DNA of 64,000 nucleotides from the NCBI GenBank assembly GCA_021811615.1, contig JAJZNW010000089.1, forward strand, positions 46,441-110,440. The letters run 5' to 3'. The DNA is from Bacteroidota bacterium. Its GTDB lineage: Bacteria > Bacteroidota > Ignavibacteria > Kryptoniales > JAKASW01. Positions 49,353 through 58,550 of this stretch are shown in pieces (the stretch's first letter is position 1; each line of letters starts with the position of its first letter). Below the pieces are notes generated by a model that did no database searches, had not been told where the DNA came from, and worked only from the letters and a program-made list of their open reading frames with translations. The translations under genes and the position numbers were made by a program.

Positions 49353-50360
49353 ATGAAGATGAATATGAAATACCAAGAGCTTTTGTTAGCTGTGTTGCTC
49401 TGTGCGAGCTTTTTCATTTCCTGTAACAAGAACAGCAGTCTGGTCAGTCCAGGGACTCTTCCTGTATGGACACAGGAACAACTACAGAGCCTGGAAGTCA
49501 GAGGCGTTTATGCGACGGGCAACGTCATTATTGCAGGTGCCTACCGGGACTACACATCATACGCGTACTTCTTTCGCTCCATGGACGACGGGGCGACATG
49601 GACAAGAACAGATTCCTTCGCAATTCAAAATCACTCGCCAAACCAATCTCTTTGGACGATTCCTTCGTTGGTTCTTCAAACGGACGGTACGGAGATTCTC
49701 GCTGGTATCGGAGGTGGCCTAGTAAGGGGTGATATTTATATATCGACGGACGGGGGGCTGACATGGAGAGATAACGGGGTAGATTGGCCGGAGAGTGGAG
49801 AAAATGGAAGGGAAAACAAAGAGGACTTCTGCATTTCTGGCGGAACTATATTCGCAGGGACGGATGAAGGGGTCTTCCTATCAACGAATCATGGTGCAAG
49901 TTGGAAAAACACTGACGATGGCTTCACAACTCCAGTTGAAGGGATTGGCGCAGTCGGATCAAACGTCTTTGCGGCGACGGAGGGCGAAGGTATTTACCGT
50001 TCAAGCGATAACGGTTCCAACTGGGCGTTAGCTGACTCAGAAAACCACATATTCAAATCGCTCGTACCAATTGGAAGTGATATCTTTGCAGGTGCATTCC
50101 AATTCTACGACAAACCTTTCACTGGCGGCGTTTTTTTGTCAACGGATAAGGGAGCAAATTGGGCGCACTCTGATTCTGGATTGGCAAATCATGAAGTAAA
50201 TGTGCTTGTCGCAAGTGGAAGTTATCTTTTTGCCGGAACCAATCTGGGCATATACGTTTCCTTGAACGCTGGTGCGGATTGGACTTTCGCTTCTACAGGT
50301 TCTCCTGCCGATTCAATGACTGTTTTGTCTCTCGCAGTGAATAGTACACAGCTTGTGTAG
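49353..50360 (+). CDS. BNR/sortilin-like beta-propeller lipoprotein, apparently truncated at the C-terminus by a frameshift
   Basis: repeats of VFLSTNHGASWKN, IYRSSDNGSNWALADS, VFLSTDKGANWAHSDSGL, IYVSLNAGADWTFAS; lipobox ASFFISCNKNSS. Confidence 0.75.
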   Translation: MKMNMKYQELLLAVLLCASFFISCNKNSSLVSPGTLPVWTQEQLQSLEVRGVYATGNVIIAGAYRDYTSYAYFFRSMDDGATWTRTDSFAIQNHSPNQSLWTIPSLVLQTDGTEILAGIGGGLVRGDIYISTDGGLTWRDNGVDWPESGENGRENKEDFCISGGTIFAGTDEGVFLSTNHGASWKNTDDGFTTPVEGIGAVGSNVFAATEGEGIYRSSDNGSNWALADSENHIFKSLVPIGSDIFAGAFQFYDKPFTGGVFLSTDKGANWAHSDSGLANHEVNVLVASGSYLFAGTNLGIYVSLNAGADWTFASTGSPADSMTVLSLAVNSTQLV

Positions 50361-50675
50361 GTACTTCCAATGGTGTTTGGTGCTGTCCGCTTTCTGCGGT
50401 TAGGAAACATGGAGAGCGAGACGAACCAACTTGTTCACAAAAATGACGGAGGCTAACATCACGAAGAACGATATTTAGCAAGGGGGGTGTTGGCGCACCC
50501 CCCACGACAAATGCGCAAACGTGAAGCATCCCGGTTTTACCCACCTTCGTTCCGATGGGAGTTGCCTTTTGTTAGCTGACAATAATTAATGAATTAGCCA
50601 ACAACTTTCAAAACATAGAAGGCGGGACGTCAAGAGTCGGAATGTGAGATTACCCCGATCAAAGAAGGACAAATC

Positions 50676-52286
50676 ATGAAGAAGAATAAAATTGTGATTA
50701 CAGCTTTTATCGCACTGGCGGTTCTGCATGTACGAACGGCAACGGCACAGCAGCTTGTCAAGCTGACCCCGATATTAGAAGTCGAGGACACGATTGCTGG
50801 CGCGCAGCTTGGGGCGTATGTGAAAGGGGTCGGAGACCTGAACCACGACGGCTACGCCGATGTAGCGGTGAGCGCGCCGGGTCTCTTCAAAACTTATATC
50901 TACTACGGCGGCAAGACTATGAGCAAGACGCCTTCGCTCACGTTAAAGGGAGGCGGACATATAGTATCGGGGGACTTCAGAGGAAACGGCTGGACAGATC
51001 TCGCGATCGAGATACCTTTTCACGACACCGTACTCGTCTATTTCAACGGCCCGAATGGTCTCGACACGATACCGGACTTAGTACTCACCCAGCCGTCCGA
51101 TTACTTCGGGTATGTCATGACAGCGGGTGACTTCTACGGGAACGGATATACAGATCTTGCAATCGGGACAATGGATGAAAACCAGTTCCAGAACAAAGCG
51201 CTGTATCAGAGGGGACGGATATTCATATATGCGGGCGGGCCATTCATGAGCGCAACCCCTGTTGATACGGTTATCGGTGACACAAACAGTGCAGCCCTCG
51301 GTACAGCTCTCGCCACTGGTGATGTGTACGGAAATGGGAAAGACGAGCTTGTTGCCTTGGGATTCAACGAATCTTGCGGCAACTACCCTTGCTCATACAC
51401 GTATCTATCCGTCTACACTAATAACGAAGGTTACAATCTTAAAAGGACTCTTTATATAGACTCCCGTAATGTGCCTGGGGGATTTGGTCCACCTGACTCA
51501 CCTGACGGCAGCGTCGCCTGCTTCGATGCCGACGGTGACGGTATACCAGACATACTGGTGAGCGGGATATGCATATTCAAAGGGGGAGCAAAGATAGACA
51601 CGCTCCCCACTTATCGTGTAGGTCCGCCGAGAGGAGACACGACGGACTATGGCGCGTATCCGTGGGTTGCAGGAGGCGGCGATTACAACGGAGACGGAAT
51701 ACCTGACATACTCCTCGCGTCGGAGCGCGGTGGAGGTCTCGGCATGACGAGCGGAGTCTTCGTGATGGTCGACGGGATAGACGATCCCGGACAGTTCGCA
51801 GGGTACAGGGTGTACGCCCAAATGAATCCGACAGTTGACCTTTCCGGCAACCCTGAGAACGCCGGCGATGTAAACGGAGGAGGAGTAGACGACATTATCG
51901 TGGGCAATGGTGGATGGTTTCCATTCGTCGACTACGGTTTCTTCGGCATCTACTCGGGCGACACCGCGATGAAGGCTCAGGACAACGTGCCGCCTATTCT
52001 GCCGAAGGAGATGAAGCTTGAACAGAACTATCCCAACCCGTTCAATCCCACGACAACGATCAGCTATCAGCTGTCAGCGGCAAGCCATGTCAGCCTCAAG
52101 ATTTACGACACACTCGGAAGGGAGGTGATTACTTTAGTGAACGACGAGGAAGAATCTCCCGGAACTTACACAGTCCACTGGAACGGAACGAACCGTGAAG
52201 GTGAACGCGTAAGTTCCGGAGTCTATTTCTACCAGTTAACGACAGACGACGGTACACAGACCAAAAAGGCTGTGTTCCTGAAGTGA
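50676..52286 (+). CDS. FG-GAP/integrin-alpha-like repeat protein with T9SS type A sorting domain
   Basis: VGDLNHDGYADVAVSAPG, GDFYGNGYTDLAIGT, GGGDYNGDGIPDILLAS; C-terminal YPNPFNPTTTISYQLS...SGVYFYQLTTDDGTQTKKAVFLK. Confidence 0.9.
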   Translation: MKKNKIVITAFIALAVLHVRTATAQQLVKLTPILEVEDTIAGAQLGAYVKGVGDLNHDGYADVAVSAPGLFKTYIYYGGKTMSKTPSLTLKGGGHIVSGDFRGNGWTDLAIEIPFHDTVLVYFNGPNGLDTIPDLVLTQPSDYFGYVMTAGDFYGNGYTDLAIGTMDENQFQNKALYQRGRIFIYAGGPFMSATPVDTVIGDTNSAALGTALATGDVYGNGKDELVALGFNESCGNYPCSYTYLSVYTNNEGYNLKRTLYIDSRNVPGGFGPPDSPDGSVACFDADGDGIPDILVSGICIFKGGAKIDTLPTYRVGPPRGDTTDYGAYPWVAGGGDYNGDGIPDILLASERGGGLGMTSGVFVMVDGIDDPGQFAGYRVYAQMNPTVDLSGNPENAGDVNGGGVDDIIVGNGGWFPFVDYGFFGIYSGDTAMKAQDNVPPILPKEMKLEQNYPNPFNPTTTISYQLSAASHVSLKIYDTLGREVITLVNDEEESPGTYTVHWNGTNREGERVSSGVYFYQLTTDDGTQTKKAVFLK

Positions 52287-52311
52287 TTCAAACCTAAAAG
52301 GAGAACTGACA

Positions 52312-55300
52312 ATGAAGAAGCTATTGTTTATTTCTCTCGTTCTGCTCGGCGCAAATGCCTTTGCCCAGCAGTTCCCGATCAGTGCGAATAACATGTTCTC
52401 GTCATCGAGCCAGTCGTTCGAGCAGACGGAGATCAGCACGACGCCCGGCATGATGCAGAGCGCGGGTTTCAACTGGGGGATAGCCATTACGACCGATCCG
52501 TCTGAAATCGGAAACCTCCTCAATGCGGCGGCTCAGCATAACATAAGCCTGATCCTCGAGGGCCCGATCCCGGATTACGGCTGGGCGGAAAGATTTTATC
52601 TAGAAGGAGATAATACCTATTTCGATATAGTGAATGGGGCTCATTCGACACTTTCATCCGATCAGAATTCGGATCAGCCACACAGTGATCCATACTACGA
52701 CCTAAAGCCTTTGGAGGCCACTGTTGCGAACGCTTACATGGTCGAGGGAGCGACGCACGACCCGGTCGATCCGTGGGTTGACAGCGCGTCGTACCAGGCA
52801 TATTTCAGATTGAAAATCCAGAAGCCATCGAACCCGCCGCCTCCCACCACGCCTGTCGCGAGCATAGAAGTATGGGACACTTACAACACACCCAACACGT
52901 TGATCACCAGCGAGACGGTGACGTACCAGCAGTTCACATCGAGCAACGTTTACTACACCTTCGAGCTGGGTTTCATACCTCCTTCTCATACGTACACAAC
53001 CACATCCAGCGGAGGCGTCACAGTGAGCGAGAGTCCGAACCGGTTCGTTTCCGAAAGCGTATCGACGAGCTCGCAGCAGTACTTCCCTGACGGAGTTGAT
53101 GTCCGCGTGTACTGGTACGGAACAGCTCCTTTGTGGCTCGACGACATCCGAGTCGAGGGCACAGACGGAAAGACGGACTTCTCCACACCAGCTCTTTTTT
53201 CGGGCCAGTACAACTCTCAAATAAAGAGCGATGCACAGCAGTATGACTCTTACGCAGCACTTGGAAGGTATTACTTAAAAGACGAGCCATACATATCTCA
53301 ATATTTGGCTTATGATTATCTGAACACGGTTCTGGATTCCGTTCAAGCTGACCATTCAAACGGCAAGGGGCTTGGCTACGCACAGAAAGATGAAGGAGAT
53401 CACTCCCATTACGAAACCTGGGTAGGCGACACGTACAAACGATTCCTTACCGAGGCGAAGCCATACGAGCTGGCAGCGGAAGTGAACAGATTCCTGCAGG
53501 GAGACCAGCAGCCATATACGGTCGGGTACACATCTATGGCCTAGGGGGAACTTCAGACTGAAATGATGCGGTTCGACTCGGCCGAGGCCGACTGCTACCT
53601 CTCCTCGTCAGGGACCTGGCGCGCGCACATAAACTCGAGCAGCTGGACAGGGACGACGAGAGAGCCGCATTTAGTGGAAGTTTCCGCGCAGGTGTGGTGC
53701 GCGCTGGCTCACGGGGCGAACGGCATAGACTATTACCAGTACCTCACCGACCCAGGTGACAGCTGCATCGGACTCGTCGATCCGAATTTGAACGAGATCA
53801 CCTCGAGCTCACAGTATGAACAGGGAGCGCTCGGATATTCATACGATGAAAACAAGTGGAACGGAATCGCGGCGCTGAACCAGACTATCGCCGACACGAT
53901 AGCTCCCGTCCTTACGCAGCTCAAGTGGGACGCCGCATACAGCATCAACGAAGGTCAGCCCACAAGCGGTGTCATACATTCCATTACTACCGGCGATCCT
54001 TCCGATTCGACTTATGTGGAATTAGGCCTTTTCAACGACGCGTCCGGGAACAACTACTTCATGCTTGTCAACAGGAGGACCGATTCCACGCAGACCAGAG
54101 CCGTCACTGTCAACTTCTCGCTTCCGAGCGGGAACTGGGCGGTTTCGGATGTTTCCTCGCACGATATGTGGATTGTTGGAAGTAGCGGGAGTTTCACCGA
54201 CGAGATCGCTGCAGGAGAGGGGAAACTCTACAAGGTGGTTCCTGCCACTTTCGGATCGACGACTTTCGCAGGCAACGTTACCGTGGAAACTACCGGAACG
54301 ATGACCGTGAACCCCGGCGCGACGTTAACATTCGGGAGCGGCCTGTCCATAATCGTTAACGGCAGTCTGAGCGCCGTGGGGAGTTCATCTCAGCCTATCG
54401 TTTTCACCGCTTCATCGGGTAACTGGAATGGGATTACATTTGCCGGCTCCAGTACAGGCAATCTGCAAGACTGCACGATCTCCTACGCAAGTTCACCGGT
54501 AATCATCGATACAGCCAACGTCACGATTAACGGCTGCACGATAAACAACTCATCCTTCTACGGCGGAAATAGCAATACCGCGGCAGCCATACAGGTCTGG
54601 GATTCAAACCCCACGATCGAGAACACCGCCATCGACGGCGAATCCGATTCATGGAATGGCGTCAGGTTCGGGGGCGGCAGCACGGGAACCATGACAGGCT
54701 GCACCGTCCAGAACTTGGGCGCTGGAGACGGCATCGTTATTCAAGGCGGATCGAGCCCGTCTATACTCTCCTCCAGAATAACCGGGAATTACTACTACGG
54801 CATAATCGCCAACACCGACGGCACCGGCGACCCGGTGATAGAGTCGGACTACATCGACTCAAACGGTATCGTCGGCGGGAGCAAACATTACCAGGGAATA
54901 TATTTCCTGAATTCGAGCGGCCACGTCAACCTCGACACTGTCAGCAACAGCAACTTCGGAATTTACTGCTACGATTACTGTACCGCATCCTCAGGACAAG
55001 CTGGAGAAAACATCATAATAGACAACAACTACGGCATCGGGGCATTCGATTACAGCTCGCCGGTTTTCGGGCATGGGATAGGCAACCCGCCTGTCACCTA
55101 CGACGGGACATGTAACCAGATATACAACAATGCCACGGATAACTTGTACGCCGTTAATAACAGTTTCATAGAGGCCGAGTATAACTGGTGGGGCGCATAT
55201 CCTCCCAGCGGCGGTTTCTATGCCGACGGAACTTCATCACTCGATTACACGAACGCGCTTACTTCACCCGGCGCCTGTCCAACCAGTGGATCGCCCACAG

Positions 55301-56131
55301 TTGCTACGAACACCGCTATGACTAACACGGCGGCAACACCTGTCCAGATCGGTCTGTGGTACGAAAATGCCGGCTATTGGAAGAAGGCTGCCGCCGCATA
55401 TGAAGGCATTCTGAAAGACACTTCATCCATGAGTGAGAAGCGCTACGCACTTGAACGGCTTTACCATGTGTTCCAGGCATCGAAGGATACGACTATGATC
55501 GGAGTATTCCAGACTCTCGCTGACTCCGCAAGTCCGATAAGCTCAATGGCGCAGGAAATCCTTGCGAGCGCTTACATCGGCGCCGGAAGATTCTCCGATG
55601 CCGAGAACCTGGCGAACGAACTGATAGCGCAACATCCCGGTACGGAAATCGCAAAGGATCAGCTGATCCTCCTTGCTTCCCTCGACCAGTACAACCAATC
55701 ATACAGAACTGCATCATCGGCAGTACTGTCGGAGTTGAAGAGTGAAGTTGCCAGCACAACCGATGCGGGGCTCATACCCGCGCTTACATTGACCGCCACG
55801 TCATCATCGTCCCAGGCATCCCAAAGTGAGCAACTCACTGTCGGAATGGACACGACCCGAGCGGTTCCGCTCAAGTTCACATTGGGTAATTATCCAAATC
55901 CATTCAATCCGACAACAGTTATCAAGTATGAGATGCCAAAGGAGACTCACGTTAGGATAACCGTTTACGACGTCCTGGGCCGCAAGGTAGAAACTCTCAT
56001 CGACGGCAACGAAACGGCCGGAATCCACGAAGTTACGTTCGACGGATCACGTCTTGCCAGCGGAGTGTACTTCTAACAGACTTACGACACCAACTTACTC
56101 GAAAGTGATGAAGATGTTGATGCTGAAATGA
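52312..56131 (+). pseudogene. Disrupted T9SS cargo (N-terminal region, right-handed parallel beta-helix repeats, sorting domain) with in-frame TAG, TAA and a +1 frameshift
   Basis: ORFs 52312..53544 and 53563..56076 share one frame and are separated only by TAG 53542-53544; sorting domain GVYF[TAA]QTYDTN|YSKVMKMLMLK* resumes in +1 frame and ends at TGA 56129-56131. Confidence 0.85.
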
Positions 56132-56252
56132 CAGAGCCGTTTCGGCAGTCCCGATTCGAAGGAATCCATCGAATCGCGATCCCACTTCCGGGAAAACCCC
56201 GCAGGGGAGCGGGGCTGGATCTCAAGTGACTCAGAGACCTGGTTCGAGTAAT

Positions 56253-56278
56253 GCAGCCGCCGCCTCATCGGCGGCTGC
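56253..56278 (+). terminator. GC-rich hairpin, possible terminator
   Basis: GCAGCCGCCG-cctcat-CGGCGGCTGC perfect 10-bp stem; weak T tract. Confidence 0.45.
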
Positions 56279-56309
56279 CATGCTTTACTATTCGCTCAGG
56301 ACAAATTCA

Positions 56310-57458
56310 CTATCTGAAGTCAGTTGACAACTCATATCGCAATAGCCTATCGTGACCCGTATCGCTGATGTAGACGATCTTATTGAAATAAGTCACGCCG
56401 GATGGATTCAGGAGCGCGTTCCCGGATTTCACCGGCCCGAAGGATTCGTGAAGCAGTTTGCCGGTCATGTCGAATTTCATGAGGCTGTCGAGTCCGCTGT
56501 CGACAACGTAGATGTTGCTTCTGTCATCCACCATGACCGCCTGGGGTGATACGAATACGTTCGACAGCATGTCGGGCAGGATACCGCCGGCATATTTCGT
56601 CTGATCGAGACTCAGCCTCGAACTCCACGTCGGCGCCGCGAGCTCGCTTCCCGGATTGAAGGTGAACCACTTCACTTTGAACGCGTTTGCCGGGTCGACC
56701 TGAGTCACGATGAAGTCGGTGCCGAATTGCTTCGTGTTGAATGTCGTTATACCGCTGAGGCTGTTGATCGCCGCGAAACCGGATCCGGTCGGGAGAAGAC
56801 TCGGGACGAGGTCGATATAATCGCTCGAGTATTGCAGATCGTTCTTGCTGAAATGAAGAACCATGTTGTCCGGGTCTATCGGGCTCGAGTTGTTGTTGCC
56901 GTGACGCGTCACGTAATAACTGTTGTCCGGGAGGACCGCGACCCCGGTGTATTCTCTTCCGGAGACAAGTCCGCCGTTTCCGTCTCTGACTATCTGGTTC
57001 TGAACGTTCTCGTGATGGACGATTTCTACAGGAGCTGCCGATATGTCATGGTTATAATCGTAGAGCCTTATCTTAGCGATTGCGGCCACCGTCACCGGTC
57101 TCGAAGCCACGATGGTATCATATTCACATGCGATGATGAGATTGAATCTTCTGTCCTCGGTTATCGCGACGGGATTCTTCACATACTGAGAATGGCCGAC
57201 ATTGGCTCCCGACAGCTCGACCATTTGCACGCGATTACTATCCGGCTCGGTTACGTAGAGGATGTAATCGTAGCCCACCTTGATCCCCTTAGGCGATGAG
57301 AGGCCGGTCCAGATAGGCTGCATCTGTATGTAGCTTGTATCGCCCACGACCTGGCCGCCCGATGCCTTCGGAAGGCTTGCCGGGTCGACGATCTTAGATT
57401 TTTCGTTGCAGCCCGAGATGATAATCGCGGCAAATAGTATGATCACAGCGTTTTTCAT
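56310..57458 (-). CDS. NHL/beta-propeller-like lipoprotein
   Basis: lipobox AAIIISGCNEKS; GIKVGYDYILYVTEPDSNRVQMVEL, NPSGVTYFNKIVYISDTGHDRLLRYEL. Confidence 0.78.
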   Translation of the reverse strand: MKNAVIILFAAIIISGCNEKSKIVDPASLPKASGGQVVGDTSYIQMQPIWTGLSSPKGIKVGYDYILYVTEPDSNRVQMVELSGANVGHSQYVKNPVAITEDRRFNLIIACEYDTIVASRPVTVAAIAKIRLYDYNHDISAAPVEIVHHENVQNQIVRDGNGGLVSGREYTGVAVLPDNSYYVTRHGNNNSSPIDPDNMVLHFSKNDLQYSSDYIDLVPSLLPTGSGFAAINSLSGITTFNTKQFGTDFIVTQVDPANAFKVKWFTFNPGSELAAPTWSSRLSLDQTKYAGGILPDMLSNVFVSPQAVMVDDRSNIYVVDSGLDSLMKFDMTGKLLHESFGPVKSGNALLNPSGVTYFNKIVYISDTGHDRLLRYELSTDFR

Positions 57459-57459
57459 A

Positions 57460-58440
57460 TCAGAAGCTCATCTCTACTGAGAACCTGTGGACATCACCGA
57501 GTCGCTGGTACGGTGTGAAAGCGTAATCGAACTCGACAAGTGCGAATTTCATGTCGGCCCTGACGCCGGCACCGGCAGAATAACTCTGCTCCGTAACGTT
57601 CACCTTATATCCTCCCCTGAGAAAGAACGTGGAGTTGTAAGTATACTCGGCTCCGAAAGCGAGATTCTCCGAGTTGTCCGCGGGATGATTTAGCTGCGCG
57701 GAAGCGGTGACGATGTTTTGCTTGTCCTGGTACGGCTCGAACGCGAAGCCGATTCTGAATATCGTCGGCGGCGAGAAGCTCTGGAAACTGGATACTGTGC
57801 TTCCGTCGACCAGCTGAACGGAGCCGCTCGGAGCCATCTGCCCGCCGAAGTTGCTGACCGAAACCGCGAATCGTGTCGAGCCTATGCCCGTCCAGTAATA
57901 TGTCCCGAGATCGACGAGCACGCCGTGCATGGAAAGGTCGGCAAGAGTCTCATCGATGTATTTCACGGTTACACCGAAGCTGAACCTGTCAGTCATTTTC
58001 CGGGCGTAAGTTGCGCCTACTGCCATGTCTCCGTATTTGAAATACGCTCCCGTACCGTACGGCTGGTATTCCGTCGTCACAGGCATGTCGTCTGTCTGGA
58101 GCGAGATCACCGACAAGCCGATGGTGTTCTGACCGTCGAGGTGGTACACGCCCCCGATGAAATCGTGCTGGAGTCCCACGAACCACGTCGAGTGCGAGAC
58201 CGCGATCTGGTTCTTGTCGAACTCCGAGATGCCGGCGGGATTATAGAAAAGCGCGTAGGCATCGTTCGCAACTGCCGCATAACTCTCGGCCATCGCGTTC
58301 GCTCTCGCCCCGACGCCGATCTTCAGAAATTCCGCCGTAGTTATGCCCACACGTTGGGCTCCAAGATTCGGAAACAACTGAGCCCTGGCCAACCCCGATG
58401 CTAACAGAATTGTCAGAATAGTTAAGAGATTCTTTTTCAT
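57460..58440 (-). CDS. PorV/PorQ-like outer-membrane protein
   Basis: TTAEFLKIGVGARANAMAESYAAVANDAYALFYNPAGISEFDKNQIAVSHSTWFVGLQHDF. Confidence 0.85.
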   Translation of the reverse strand: MKKNLLTILTILLASGLARAQLFPNLGAQRVGITTAEFLKIGVGARANAMAESYAAVANDAYALFYNPAGISEFDKNQIAVSHSTWFVGLQHDFIGGVYHLDGQNTIGLSVISLQTDDMPVTTEYQPYGTGAYFKYGDMAVGATYARKMTDRFSFGVTVKYIDETLADLSMHGVLVDLGTYYWTGIGSTRFAVSVSNFGGQMAPSGSVQLVDGSTVSSFQSFSPPTIFRIGFAFEPYQDKQNIVTASAQLNHPADNSENLAFGAEYTYNSTFFLRGGYKVNVTEQSYSAGAGVRADMKFALVEFDYAFTPYQRLGDVHRFSVEMSF

Positions 58441-58550
58441 TCAGATCTTCTCAAAGTTCAAACGCCGAAACGCTCCGAAAACGGAAACTCTTCCCGACCT
58501 CATTCCCGGTCCCTGTCTCAAGCTTCTTGCATCATGCATCCTGCATCTTT

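Noticed and set aside
53542-53544. TAG recoded as an amino acid (e.g. pyrrolysine)
   Set aside because: The same gene also has a TAA and a frameshift, and TAG is used as a normal stop in other genes here, so gene decay is the simpler explanation
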